Origin: Sulfitobacter faviae
GTDB lineage: Bacteria; Pseudomonadota; Alphaproteobacteria; Rhodobacterales; Rhodobacteraceae
Length of the DNA: 64,000 nucleotides
NCBI RefSeq assembly: GCF_029870955.1
Contig: NZ_PGFQ01000001.1
Location: 1,426,001 to 1,490,000, forward strand
Direction of reading: 5' to 3'
The position numbers and the translations under genes are program-made. Position 1 is the stretch's first letter; each line of letters opens with the position of its first letter. The notes beneath the pieces are model-generated. The model searched no databases, was not told the origin of the DNA, and saw only the letters and a list, made by a program, of their open reading frames with translations. Shown here piece after piece: positions 36,305 through 45,878 of the stretch.

Positions 36305-36870
36305 CAGATGGCCTCACCCTTGAGCCGCAGCACGTCTTTCGCGAGCTCGGACAGACATTGCAGCAGCATCAGAAAGATGCCGACGATCATCACGACCTTG
36401 ATCGGCCAGAGATACGGGCGCCATGCGGAACTGGATTGCTCCATATGGCCAACCTCTTCACTACCGGTGATCAAGCCACCGAAAAAGCTGAACGGCTCTG
36501 TCCCCCAGTAGCCCAGCGAATAGGCGGTAGAGCTTACCGCCCCATAGAGCAGCACGCAGAGATAGAAGATCAGGAAGAAAACGGTGAATAGGTCAAACCA
36601 TGCTTTGCGGCGCAGCGACCAATCGCCATAGAGCAGATCCATCCGCACGTTCGACCCCAGTTGGATCGAATAGGGACCGCCCAAGATGTAATAGCCCACC
36701 ATGACAAACTGCGCCATTTCCAGCGTCCAAAGCGAGGGGACGAAGAAGGCTTTGCTGACGGTGGACCACAACAGCACCCCCATCAGGACAAATATGCCAT
36801 ACATCATGATCCGCCCGATCCGCCGGTTCATCGCGTCGATGCCCCGGATATAGCCCCGGATGAACCTCAT
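36304..36870 (-). CDS. TRAP transporter small permease, DctQ type
   Basis: About 188 residues with four membrane segments, starting MRFIRGYIRGIDAMNRR. FVMVGYYILGGPYSIQLGSNVRMDLLYGDW is the family-conserved stretch. The ATG at 36870 has GGAGGT nearby and overlaps the stop of the amidohydrolase-like gene (ATGA). A longer in-frame start at 36918 is less likely because it runs into the upstream coding region. Confidence 0.9.
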   Translation of the reverse strand: MRFIRGYIRGIDAMNRRIGRIMMYGIFVLMGVLLWSTVSKAFFVPSLWTLEMAQFVMVGYYILGGPYSIQLGSNVRMDLLYGDWSLRRKAWFDLFTVFFLIFYLCVLLYGAVSSTAYSLGYWGTEPFSFFGGLITGSEEVGHMEQSSSAWRPYLWPIKVVMIVGIFLMLLQCLSELAKDVLRLKGEAI

Positions 36871-37634
36871 GGTTTGACCTCCTCCATCTCGGGCCGAGCC
36901 ATGGCGGCACGGAGCCAATTGCTGATCATCTCGGCCATCTGCCGCTGTTCGGCTTCGGTCGTGATGAGGTCGTTACGGATCTCTAGCATGACATGGGGAT
37001 GACCATGGGCCAGCCCATGCTCTTTCAGCGTATGGGTCACCCCGTCCTGCGGGCCGTAGGGCTCATTTCGTTCGACATTCAGATCCGTGAACTCGGACGC
37101 CACCGCGAGCATCGCATCGGCAAGGCGCGTGTCGCTGTCATGCAGAATGCCGATCTCAACGCTGCGCGGTTTGCCATGGTAGATCGGCGTGAAACTATGC
37201 ACCGTGACGATCGCAGGCGCATTGACCCGTTTGATCGTTGCCGCCAAAGTCTTGCGGAATGGCTCGTAATAGCGCGCCACCCGCTCGGCCCGGCCAGCCT
37301 CATCAAGCGTGGCATTGCCGGGGATCGCGAAAATCTCGCTCTGCGCTGGCATCGCGCCCGGGGCTTCGGGCGGGCGGTTACAATCGTAGACCAGACGCGA
37401 GACGCGCCCCGCCACCAGCACCGCATCCAGATCCTGCGCCATGGCCCGGGCCACGCCCAAGGCACCGGGATCCCAAGCCACATGGCTTTCGCGGGCCGCA
37501 GCATCCAGCCCCAGACCGTCGTAGCAGGCCGGTATCTCACGCGCCGCATGTTCGCAGACCAACACCAGCGGGGCCTGTGCCCCGGCGTTGATCACCTCGA
37601 CGGCTTCATTCGAAAGATCTGACTGTTCTGACAC
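36867..37634 (-). CDS. N-formylglutamate amidohydrolase (FGase) family protein
   Basis: About 255 residues from the GTG at 37634, chosen because GAGGGGG lies six bases upstream; an ATG at 37664 or 37685 is also possible. LVCEHAAREIPACYDGLG, AWDPGALGVARAMAQDLDA, YDCNRPPEAPGAMP and VTVHSFTPIYHGKPR are FGase-family motifs holding the zinc ligands. No other histidine-utilisation gene is present, and this is the first gene of the TRAP-ligase operon. It may therefore hydrolyse a gamma-glutamyl or N-acyl-glutamate intermediate; that is inference. Confidence 0.85.
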   Translation of the reverse strand: MSEQSDLSNEAVEVINAGAQAPLVLVCEHAAREIPACYDGLGLDAAARESHVAWDPGALGVARAMAQDLDAVLVAGRVSRLVYDCNRPPEAPGAMPAQSEIFAIPGNATLDEAGRAERVARYYEPFRKTLAATIKRVNAPAIVTVHSFTPIYHGKPRSVEIGILHDSDTRLADAMLAVASEFTDLNVERNEPYGPQDGVTHTLKEHGLAHGHPHVMLEIRNDLITTEAEQRQMAEMISNWLRAAMARPEMEEVKP

Positions 37635-37689
37635 CCTGTCCCCCTCAGTTAGATCAAACCTCATTCGGGCGGGGGCTTCTGTCAACAGA

Positions 37690-37733
37690 ATAATGTCAAA
37701 TTTATTACAACGCCGTTCAGTTTGTGTTATTAC
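37690..37733. promoter_or_regulatory. AT-rich divergent promoter/operator region of the TRAP-ligase operon and rpiR gene
   Basis: This stretch is far more AT-rich than its surroundings. TTATTAC occurs twice in direct orientation (37702-37708 and 37727-37733, 25 bases apart), and AATAA...TTATT forms a short inverted repeat around 37690-37706. It lies between the GTG of the FGase gene and the ATG of the RpiR gene, making it the likely RpiR operator. Confidence 0.45.
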
Positions 37734-37753
37734 TCGTCAAAAGAGGGGCATCC

Positions 37754-38625
37754 ATGGCTGAACCGACGCTGACCATTTCCGACCGTATCCAGCAAGAACT
37801 GGACCGGCTAACCCGTGCGGAACGGCAACTCGCCCATTCGATTCTGGAAAACTACCCCGCCTCCGGCCTAGGCCCGCTGACGGCGCTGGCGAAGGATGCC
37901 AATGTCTCCACCCCCACCGTGGCGCGGATGGTGCAAAAGCTGGGGTTCAAGGGTTACCCCGAGTTTCAGAACGAGCTGCGCGAAGAGCTCAAGGCCAAGG
38001 CCAAGAACCCCATCGCCAAACATGACAACTGGACCGAAGGCGCGCCCTCGGGCCATGTGTTGAACCGGTTCACCGACGCGGTGATTGACAACATCCGCCA
38101 CACGTTGGGCCAGATCGAGCCTGCCACCTTCGACCGCGCCTGCGCGATGATCGCCGACACCGCGCACCCGCTCTATATCGTGGGGGGCGCATCACCCATG
38201 TGATGGCCGAATATCTGTTCCTCCACGCTCAGATCATCCGCCCACGGGTGACACATATTCAATCCACATCAAACGCTTGGCCGCATTACCTGCTGGACGT
38301 GGGCGAAGGCGATGTCTTCGTCATTTTCGACGTGCGGCGCTATGAGAACAACACGCTGAAACTGGCAGAAATGGCCCATGCGCGGGGGGCCAAGATCATC
38401 CTCTTCACCGATCAATGGCGCTCTCCGGTGCATAGCCTGGCCGATATCTGTTTCTCCAGCCGGATCGTCGCGCCTTCGGCTTGGGACAGCGCGGCGGCCA
38501 CGCTGCTGCTGGTAGAAAGCGTGATCTCGGCCATGCAAGACATCAACTGGGCCGATACGAAGGACCGGGCCGAACGGCTGGAAGACATGTTCGACCAGAC
38601 CCGTTTGTTCCGCAAATTCACCTAA
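37754..38625 (+). CDS. RpiR-family transcriptional regulator, frameshifted
   Basis: About 290 residues when repaired. Residues 1-80 are the RpiR HTH_6 domain (LTRAERQLAHSILENYPASGLGPLTALAKDANVSTPTVARMVQKLGFKGYPEF). Residues 125-275 form a SIS domain, which normally senses a phosphosugar or related metabolite. One G is missing in the run at 38182-38187; adding it gives LYIVGGRITHVMAEYLF. AAGAGGGG precedes the ATG at 37754. It is divergent from the TRAP-ligase operon and is its probable regulator. Confidence 0.88.
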
Positions 38626-38759
38626 GCCCCCAGCAAGAAACGCCTTGTCATAAAGGGTATTGGCTTGCCCAAACCCCGCCAGTCGTCTATGGCCAGCACG
38701 CCGGGTGTGGTGTCCAGCGCGGTGCCGTGACACGCGCCAAGGCCGGAGGGGGACCGACC

Positions 38760-39812
38760 ATGCGTGATGAAATCTTTTCGCCCAGCGAGCTTGAGCGCCA
38801 TTATGACCTCGCGCCATCGCCAGCGCTGGCGGCTGAAATGGCCGATATCTACGCCAAGATGGACCGTGTCGTCTCGCCCCCCGATTGGGCCATTCACGCG
38901 CCCTATGTCGCCGCGATCAACAAGCTCAAGAAAGAGCGCAACGCGGTCATCCTCGCGCATAATTACATGACGCCCGACATCTACCATGGCATCGCGGATT
39001 TCGTCGGCGACAGCCTCCAACTGGCCATCAAGGCGACCGAGGTCGAGGCCGATGTCATCGTGCAATGCGGCGTGCATTTCATGGCCGAGACCTCGAAGAT
39101 CTTGAACCCCGCGAAAACCGTGCTGATCCCCGACATGGAAGCGGGTTGTTCACTGGCCGAAAGCATCACCGCCGAGGGCGTCGCACAGATGCGCGCGCAG
39201 TATCCCGGCGCGCCGGTTGTCACTTACGTCAACACCACGGCCGAGGTGAAGGCGGCGTCGGACATCTGCTGCACCTCGTCGAACGCGGCGCAGATCGTGG
39301 CGGCGCTTGAGGCCGAGACGATCATCATGACGCCCGACAAATACCTCGCCCAGAACATCGCCAAACAGGTGCCGCAAAAGCGCATCGTCTGGTGGGACGG
39401 CGCCTGCATCGTGCACGAACGCTATACCGCGAAAGACATCGCCGACTACCGCGAGTGGAACCCAGACACCCGCATCATCGCGCATCCCGAATGCCCGCCC
39501 GACGTGGTGGCAGAGGCGGATTTCTCCGGCTCGACCAGTGGCATCCTTGACTATGTGCACCGCGAGAAACCGGCCAAAGCGATGCTGGTCACCGAATGCT
39601 CCATGGCGTCGAACATCGCCGATGAATTGCCCGAGGTCGATTTCGTCGGCCCTTGCAACATGTGCCCCTACATGAAGAAGATCACGCTGGAGAAGGTGCT
39701 CTGGTCGCTGCACACGATGTCCGGCGCCGTCGAAGTGGAGGCCGAGGTTGCCAGCAAGGCGCGGGTGGCCGTGCAACGGATGATCGACCTCTCCCGCGAA
39801 CTCGGCCTCTGA
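38760..39812 (+). CDS. nadA: Quinolinate synthase
   Basis: A 350-residue [4Fe-4S] enzyme condensing iminoaspartate with dihydroxyacetone phosphate to quinolinate. Three cluster cysteines occur in the expected places: CGVHFMAETSKIL region, DMEAGCSLAES, and the C-terminal FVGPCNMCPYMKK. ILAHNYMTPDIYHGIADFVGDSLQLA and HPECPPDVV are family motifs. The ATG at 38760 has GGAGGGGG upstream. First gene of nadABC. Confidence 0.96.
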   Translation: MRDEIFSPSELERHYDLAPSPALAAEMADIYAKMDRVVSPPDWAIHAPYVAAINKLKKERNAVILAHNYMTPDIYHGIADFVGDSLQLAIKATEVEADVIVQCGVHFMAETSKILNPAKTVLIPDMEAGCSLAESITAEGVAQMRAQYPGAPVVTYVNTTAEVKAASDICCTSSNAAQIVAALEAETIIMTPDKYLAQNIAKQVPQKRIVWWDGACIVHERYTAKDIADYREWNPDTRIIAHPECPPDVVAEADFSGSTSGILDYVHREKPAKAMLVTECSMASNIADELPEVDFVGPCNMCPYMKKITLEKVLWSLHTMSGAVEVEAEVASKARVAVQRMIDLSRELGL

Positions 39813-39823
39813 AGGGCGCGCGC

Positions 39824-41379
39824 GTGGAGCAGATCACAACCGGCAGGATCATCATCGTTGGGGCCGGTCTGGGCGCGCTCTATGCCGCGCTTTGTCTTGC
39901 GCCGCGTCCGGTTTTGCTGATCTCGCCCGATCCTCTGGGGTCAGGGGCCAGTTCCGCTTGGGCGCAGGGCGGCGTGGCCGCCGCGATGGCGCAGGCCGAC
40001 AGCCCCGAGGCCCATGCGCTCGACACCATCAAAGCCGGGGCGGGTACGGTCGAGCCGCGCGTCGCCGCCACCGTAACGGATGAGGCCCGCGCCCATATCC
40101 TCACCCTGACCGATTTCGGCACCGCCTTCGACCGCAGCGCCGATGGCGGCTATGTCATGTCGCGCGAGGCGGCGCATAGCTTTGCCCGCGTCGTGCGCGT
40201 GCAGGGCGATCAAGCGGGAGCCGAGATCATGCGCGCCCTGATCGAAAAGGTGCGCGAAACACCCTCGATCCAAGTGCTCGAAGGGGTGCTGGCCCGCGGT
40301 TTGGAAAGTGACGGTACCAAGGTCACCGGGGTCGAGATCGAACTGGCACGGCCCGAAGGCTCCGCCCCCGTGATGCTGCGCGGCGCGGGGTCTTGCTGGC
40401 GGGCGGCGGGTCTGGCGGGCTTTATGCGCTGACCACCAACCCGGCCCGCATTCGCGGGCAGGTGATCGGCATGGCCGCCCGGGCGGGCGCTCTTACTGCC
40501 GATGCGGAATTCGTGCAGTTTCACCCCACCGCCATCGACTGCGGCGAAGACCCCGCCCCCTTGGCGACCGAAGCACTGCGCGGGGCCGGGGCGCATCTGA
40601 TCAATCGCGAAGGCGCGCGTTTTATGGAGGCGGTTCACCCCCTCGCCGAGCTTGCCCCGCGCGATGTCGTGGCCCGCGCCATCTTTGCCCAGACCCAGAC
40701 GGGGCTGCGCCCCATGCTGGACACCCGCGCGGCCTTGGGTGCGGCGGTGCTGACCGACTACCCCGCCGTCGCAGCCGCCTGCGCGCGCAATGGCATCGAC
40801 CCGGTGACCCAGCCCATCCCCGTCGCCGCCGCGGCGCATTACCATATGGGCGGTGTGGCCACGGATGCGCATGGGCGTTCCAGCCTTGCCGGACTGTGGG
40901 TCTGCGGAGAGGCGTCTTCGACCGGGCTGCACGGCGCGAACCGTCTGGCATCCAACGGGCTGCTCGAAGCGCTGGTCTTTGCCCGCCGCGCGGCGCAGGA
41001 CATGCTTGAGGAATGCGAGACGGGCGAGGATGACGCCGTACAACTGCCGGATTTGCCTGCTGGTGAGACACCGAACGAGACCCTCGTCACCCGCCTGCGC
41101 GAAACCATGACCGCAGAGGTCGGCGTGCTGCGGGATGCGGCGGGCTTACAACGCGCCTTGACGGCCATCGCCGAGATTGAAGCGGCGCAACCCGATTGTG
41201 CCCAGTTGCAAAACATGACCGCCACCGCGACGCTCATCGCCGCCGCCGCCCTCGCCCGCCGCGAAAGCCGGGGCGCGCATTGCCGCACGGACTATCCCGA
41301 AACGCTCCCCGAAGCCGCCCGCAGCTTCATGACATTGGCCGAGGCCACGGCCCACCGCTCCAACCCCGAGGACGCCTGA
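39824..41379 (+). CDS. nadB: L-aspartate oxidase, frameshifted
   Basis: FAD enzyme producing iminoaspartate, about 518 residues when repaired. IIIVGAGLGALYAAL is the FAD site; SSAWAQGGVAAAM, REAAHSFARVVRVQGD, FVQFHPTAI and CGEASSTGLHGANRLASNGLLEALVFARRAA are diagnostic. One G is missing at 40387-40390; adding it joins the halves as GVLLAGGGSGGLYALTT. It starts at GTG 39824, eleven bases after nadA, with GAAGG upstream, and stops two bases before nadC. Confidence 0.95.
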
Positions 41380-41381
41380 AG

Positions 41382-42227
41382 ATGACCACCGCCCTGCCCG
41401 ACCTGATCCTTGAGCCGCTGGTCCGTGCCGCTTTGATGGAAGACCTCGGCACCTATGGCGATGTCACGACCCGCAGCGTGATCCCCGAGGGCACGACCTA
41501 TACCGCCCGGCTGCGCGCCCGCGCCGAGGGGGTCGTCTCTGGCATGCAAATCGCGCGGCTGGCCTTTCACCTTGTCGACCCCACGCTTGAGGTGCGCACG
41601 CTGAAAGAAGACGGCAGCAAAATCGCCAAAGGCGACACGCTGATGGAGATCGAAGGCTCCGCCGCTGCGATCCTCTCGGCGGAACGTGTGGCGCTGAACT
41701 TTTCCGGGCGGCTCTCGGGCATTGCCACCCTCACCGCGGCCTGCGTGGCCGAGACGAAGGGGACTGAGACCCGGATCACCTGCACCCGCAAGACCACGCC
41801 GGGCCTGCGCATGGTCGAGAAACAGGCGGTGTTGCATGGCGGCGGGTTCAACCACCGCTTCTCCCTCTCCGACGCGATCCTGATCAAGGACAACCACATC
41901 GCTGCCGCCGGGGGCATCCGGCCTGTGTTGCAGGCGGTCAAGGCCAATGCCTCGCATATGATCCGGGTCGAGATCGAGGTCGACACGTTGGCGCAGCTTC
42001 AAGAGGTCTTGGACGAAGGCGGCGCGGATGTGGTGCTGTTGGATAATATGGATACGCCGACGCTCACGCAGGCGGTCGAAATGGCACAGGGCCGCATCGT
42101 GCTGGAGGCCTCGGGCAACATGACCCTGCCGCGCTTGGCCGAGGTCGCGGCAACGGGGGTGCACTATATCTCTATGGGCGCGCTCACACATTCTGCGACA
42201 ACGCTGGACCTTGGGCTGGATTTCTGA
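41382..42227 (+). CDS. nadC: Nicotinate-nucleotide pyrophosphorylase (quinolinate phosphoribosyltransferase)
   Basis: A 281-residue enzyme forming nicotinate mononucleotide. EDLGTYGDVTTRSVIP near the N-terminus, ALNFSGRLSGIATLT, TRKTTPGLRMVEKQAVLHGGGFNHRFSLSDAILIKDNHI and LEASGNMTLPRLAEVA contain the substrate-binding Arg, Lys and His residues. Last gene of nadABC, completing the aspartate route to NAD. Confidence 0.97.
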   Translation: MTTALPDLILEPLVRAALMEDLGTYGDVTTRSVIPEGTTYTARLRARAEGVVSGMQIARLAFHLVDPTLEVRTLKEDGSKIAKGDTLMEIEGSAAAILSAERVALNFSGRLSGIATLTAACVAETKGTETRITCTRKTTPGLRMVEKQAVLHGGGFNHRFSLSDAILIKDNHIAAAGGIRPVLQAVKANASHMIRVEIEVDTLAQLQEVLDEGGADVVLLDNMDTPTLTQAVEMAQGRIVLEASGNMTLPRLAEVAATGVHYISMGALTHSATTLDLGLDF

Positions 42228-42271
42228 ACCAACTGGGGCAAATATCGCGCAGCCAGCGAAGGGAGCCCGCC

Positions 42272-42721
42272 ATGTCCGACCTTACCATCCGAACCGTGAG
42301 AGACCATGACCGCGCCGATTGGGAGCGGCTTTATCAAGGCTATGCCGAATTCTATAAAGTCGAGCAGACGCCGGAGATGCGCGCGCGGGTCTGGTCTTGG
42401 CTGCATGATCCGCTGACCGAGGTCGAAGGGCTGGTCTGCGAAGATGCTGAAGGGCGGGTGATCGGACTGACCCATTTCCGGCATTTCGCCCGCCCACTCG
42501 CTGCGGCGACGGGCTGTTTCCTCGACGATCTTTTCGTGGCCCCCGAAGCCCGCGGCAGCGGGGCTGCCGATGCGCTGATCGGAGAGGTGAAGAAGATCGC
42601 CCAGAAGCGCGGCTGGAGCCTCGTCCGCTGGATCACGGCCGAGGATAACTACCGCGGCCGTGGTGTTTATGACAGGCTGGCCACCCGGACCAACTGGGTC
42701 ACCTACGACATCAAGCTGTAG
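42272..42721 (+). CDS. GNAT family N-acetyltransferase
   Basis: A 149-residue acetyltransferase. LDDLFVAPEARGSGAADALIGEVKKIAQKRG is the acetyl-CoA loop (motif A), and the ending RWITAEDNYRGRGVYDRLATRTNWVTYDIKL matches the common 'GNAT, YD.L' class. It follows nadC by 44 bases. Its last 11 bases overlap the convergent hemY. The substrate is unknown. Confidence 0.88.
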   Translation: MSDLTIRTVRDHDRADWERLYQGYAEFYKVEQTPEMRARVWSWLHDPLTEVEGLVCEDAEGRVIGLTHFRHFARPLAAATGCFLDDLFVAPEARGSGAADALIGEVKKIAQKRGWSLVRWITAEDNYRGRGVYDRLATRTNWVTYDIKL

Positions 42722-44216
42722 GGTCCGGCGCTTTCTTGGGCGTCTCGGGATCGGTCGGCTTTTCCGGTTCGGTCACCAGTTCCGCATCTTCGATATCCTC
42801 CGTCCGCGTGGTCAACGCCCCCTCTGTCGGGGTCGTTTCCGGCGCGCCGACGATCAGGGGCAGCATCTGAACACCGCTCGGCATGGCCACCTCCGACAGC
42901 GGCGGCGTCTTCCATTCCAGCGTGTCAAAGCTCTTGCAGTTTTCGCAGATCGGCACCCATTCGGCATGGATGTGGTGGCAGTTCTCGCAAATCCACTGCG
43001 GCCCGCGTGAGACGTTCAGCGCGCGGGTCAGCCAGCCTTTAACCACGGTGTCCGGCGCGCCCTCGCCCCGCTCGATCGCCGCCATCAGGGTGACGGACCG
43101 GGCCGAAGGATCGGTCTCAACCAGATTGCCAAGCGCCCGGCGCGCTTCGGGGAAGTCTTCGTTGGCGATGTGGAGTTCGGCCAGCAGCATCTTGGTCTCG
43201 GGATGGTCGGGCTGAGATTTGGTCAGCGCGCGGAACCGTTTGATCCGCTGGGGCGGTGTCTCATCCGGCTGAATCTCGGCAAAGGCGGCGGCAAGATCGG
43301 GGTGCGGCTGCACGCTCCACGCTTTTTGCAGCACTTTGGAAGCATTGCGCGGCTTGTCCTGCGCGATATAGCTGCGCGCGGCCATCACGGCGGCGGGCAC
43401 CAGATCAGGCGACAGACGGTTCGCTTCAATCGCGGCCTCGCGGGCTTCGACACTGTTGCCCTCGTCAATGACCTCGCGCGCCTCGGAGAGCGCCAGAACG
43501 GCGTCGCGGCGCTTGTGCACATCGCGCGGCAGATGGCCGTTTTTATACTTGGCCTGCAGAGTGCCACGCGCACCGGTCCAATCATGTTTCTCGGCCTGCA
43601 ACTTCAGGAGCGTGTCGCCGGTTTCCTCATGTTTGGGCTTCAGCGCAAAGGCCTTTTCGGCCAGTTTCAGCGCCGTTTCGGTATCTCCGTCGGCCAGCTT
43701 CTGCTTCATGATGCCGCGCACACCGACGAAACGGGTCTTTTCGTCTTCGACCAGCTTGCGATAGGTCCGTTCGGCCTTGCGACGGTCCCCCGCCAGCTCT
43801 GCCGCCTGCGCGGTCAGCAGATTGGTCAGTGCCGGGCGTTTGAGATAGCGGTCGGCCTTGGCCGCCTTGGCCATCGCGACCTGTCCCTCGCCGCTGGCCA
43901 GCGCCATCAACCCGTCCGACAGTGCTTCATAGCCCTTACGCTCGCGGTTGCGGTCAAAGTAGCGCGACAGCGCCGTCTCATCGCCATTCAGAAAATGCCA
44001 GACTGCCGAGAGCAGCGACACGATCTTGAGCAACACCCAAACCGCAAGCATCAGCAGCAAAACGGCGATCACCGATTGCAGCGGCCCAAGGGTATATTCC
44101 GTGCCCGCCACGGTCAGCTGAATGCCACCTTCGCTTTCCAACAGGAAGCCTGCACCCCAAGCCAGAGCGGCGACCAGCACGACGAAAAGAACGATTTTAA
44201 TAAGAGACCAGAGCAT
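42711..44216 (-). CDS. hemY: HemY-family TPR membrane protein with C-terminal zinc-ribbon motif
   Basis: A 501-residue protein. Two membrane segments (residues 5-25 and 43-65) precede the HemY_N domain and a TPR array (about residues 85-390). A rubredoxin-like CENC-x16-CENC pair (WICENCHHIHAEW...PICENCKSFDTLEW) follows near residue 425, as in LapB-type proteins, and then an acidic Pro/Glu tail. This is the TPR protein of the hem operon, not the protoporphyrinogen oxidase also called HemY. It follows the Mic60-like gene by ten bases. Confidence 0.88.
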   Translation of the reverse strand: MLWSLIKIVLFVVLVAALAWGAGFLLESEGGIQLTVAGTEYTLGPLQSVIAVLLLMLAVWVLLKIVSLLSAVWHFLNGDETALSRYFDRNRERKGYEALSDGLMALASGEGQVAMAKAAKADRYLKRPALTNLLTAQAAELAGDRRKAERTYRKLVEDEKTRFVGVRGIMKQKLADGDTETALKLAEKAFALKPKHEETGDTLLKLQAEKHDWTGARGTLQAKYKNGHLPRDVHKRRDAVLALSEAREVIDEGNSVEAREAAIEANRLSPDLVPAAVMAARSYIAQDKPRNASKVLQKAWSVQPHPDLAAAFAEIQPDETPPQRIKRFRALTKSQPDHPETKMLLAELHIANEDFPEARRALGNLVETDPSARSVTLMAAIERGEGAPDTVVKGWLTRALNVSRGPQWICENCHHIHAEWVPICENCKSFDTLEWKTPPLSEVAMPSGVQMLPLIVGAPETTPTEGALTTRTEDIEDAELVTEPEKPTDPETPKKAPDPTA

Positions 44217-44226
44217 TTTTCGTTCC

Positions 44227-45807
44227 TCAGTTGGCCGTCAGGCGTTGGGAGAGTTCATTGGCGGCGGTTTCAGCCGCCTGACGCGCGCGGGCATCGGCGA
44301 GCCATTCCGCCATCGCATCCTGCGCGGGGGCTGGCAGCGTGTCGATCTCAGCCAGCGCATCGGTCAAACGGCCATCGCGCACCGCCGCTTCGGCGCGAGA
44401 CAGGACAGCATCGGCATCCGTCCCTTCGCGCGGCGCGACCGAGCGGGCACCCAGTTGACGTTTCAGGAAGTTGCCAAAGCCGCCTTCGCCCTCTTCCGGC
44501 AAGGCGGCACGGGCGGTGGCCAGCGCCTGCCGCGCGGCATCGGGATAGCGCGCTTGGAGATTGGCGAGGGTGACAACACCGCCGGCGGCGCTTTCACGCA
44601 GGGTTTCGGGTATGTCCTCGACCCCGGCCTGCTGCAATTCGGCCAGCGGCGCTTCGAAGGGGCGACCGGCGCTGATCGCGGCATTCATCTGGGTCATCGC
44701 AGTCTGGGCACGGGCCGCTTCCGCCGCGGCGGCTGTTGCCTCCTCAGCAGTTTGGGCATTTTCCAGCAGGCTCTCGATTTCGCTGCGCTGTTCGGCGACA
44801 GAGGCGCGCAGGGCTTCCATCTCACGCTCAAAAGCCGCGACCGCGACTTGGTTGTCACCGCCGGTGGCGGGTTGCTTTTCAACCGTGGTGAGGCGGCTGT
44901 CGATCTCGGCCAATTGGCTTTGCAGCGCCGAGAGGGCCTCGCGGCTGGCGGTCAGTTCTTCGCGCAGCGCGTCGACCTGCGGCAGGCGTTCCGGCAGGGT
45001 GGCAGGCTCTTCGACGCGGGCTTCCAGTTCCGCGATACGAGCCTGCTGCGCTTCCATCGCGCTCTGCAATTCTGCCGCGCTTTGTGCCCGGGTGCCCAAG
45101 ACATCATATTCCGATGCGGCAAAGCCGAGGCCCGCAGCGATGGCACCGCCGAGCAGCATGGGGAAGAACACGCTGCGCTTGCGCTCTTTCGGGGCAGGCT
45201 CAGGGACCGGGGTCGATGCAGGTGGGGACGTCGGTTTGGACGTGGCAGCGCTTGGCTTTTCAGCCTTTTCCGGCGCGGGTTTGGATGAGCTACCGCTCGG
45301 CTTAGACGCAGCCGCCGAGGCGCGTGAGGGCGCGGGATCAGCGGCCGGTTTGTCCTTGGCAGCCGGTTTGTCCTTGGGTGCAGCGCTGGTGGCGCTTGTC
45401 TTGGGATCGTCCTTGGGCGAAGCCGTCTGGGGCTTCGTCTCTTTAGCCGGTGTGGCGCTCTCGGGCTTGTCTTTAGCCGGCGTTGCGCTTTCGGGCTTGG
45501 CCGGGGCTTTGTCGTCCGGCTTGGCCGCAGCGGCGGGCGTTGCCGTTGCTTTATCCGTAGTGGGCGTGGTGCTGGATGTTTTCGACGGGTCGGCCTTGGC
45601 CGTTTCGGTTTTCGCCGCGTCGGTCTTCACATCCTCGGTTTTCGGCGTGTCGGGTTTTGCCGTCTCCGCCCCCTTACCATCGGTCTGGCTGGGTTTCGCG
45701 GCCTCGGCCTTCTCTGCCGTGGTTGCCTCGTCCGCCGCGGGAGGCGTCTGATCGGCTGTGGTCTTGTCCGCTTCGCTTTTGCTGACCGTCTTCTTGGGTT
45801 TTGCCAC
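44227..45807 (-). CDS. Alphaproteobacterial Mic60/mitofilin-like protein
   Basis: A 526-residue inner-membrane protein. Residues 1-205 are a long Lys/Pro/Ala/Asp/Thr-rich cytoplasmic region. One membrane segment follows (about 212-230, FFPMLLGGAIAAGLGFAAS), then a periplasmic coiled coil (about 245-370) and a C-terminal mitofilin-type helical domain. Location between hemD and hemY is the arrangement described for the bacterial ancestor of the crista-organising protein Mic60. A role shaping inner-membrane invaginations is known for relatives and inferred here. Confidence 0.83.
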   Translation of the reverse strand: MAKPKKTVSKSEADKTTADQTPPAADEATTAEKAEAAKPSQTDGKGAETAKPDTPKTEDVKTDAAKTETAKADPSKTSSTTPTTDKATATPAAAAKPDDKAPAKPESATPAKDKPESATPAKETKPQTASPKDDPKTSATSAAPKDKPAAKDKPAADPAPSRASAAASKPSGSSSKPAPEKAEKPSAATSKPTSPPASTPVPEPAPKERKRSVFFPMLLGGAIAAGLGFAASEYDVLGTRAQSAAELQSAMEAQQARIAELEARVEEPATLPERLPQVDALREELTASREALSALQSQLAEIDSRLTTVEKQPATGGDNQVAVAAFEREMEALRASVAEQRSEIESLLENAQTAEEATAAAAEAARAQTAMTQMNAAISAGRPFEAPLAELQQAGVEDIPETLRESAAGGVVTLANLQARYPDAARQALATARAALPEEGEGGFGNFLKRQLGARSVAPREGTDADAVLSRAEAAVRDGRLTDALAEIDTLPAPAQDAMAEWLADARARQAAETAANELSQRLTAN

Positions 45808-45878
45808 GCCTCACGCCTTTCGATTCTGAACCTGTCATTCACTCGCAATGGCGAGCTTACCCGGCATACCTATGCCCC

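Noticed and set aside
36867..37634. Histidine-degradation HutG
   Set aside because: The fold is FGase, but no hutH, hutU, hutI or hutF is present and the gene leads a TRAP-ligase operon.
42711..44216. Protoporphyrinogen oxidase HemY
   Set aside because: There is no FAD-binding motif; the sequence is the TPR-containing HemY_N protein that shares the name.
44561..45751. Long plus-strand open frame opposite the Mic60-like gene
   Set aside because: It is antisense to a low-complexity, high-GC gene with clear domain structure; its translation is Ser/Ala/Gly-rich without recognisable motifs. Similar long antisense frames (for example 46660-47880 and 1070-1999) were rejected for the same reason.
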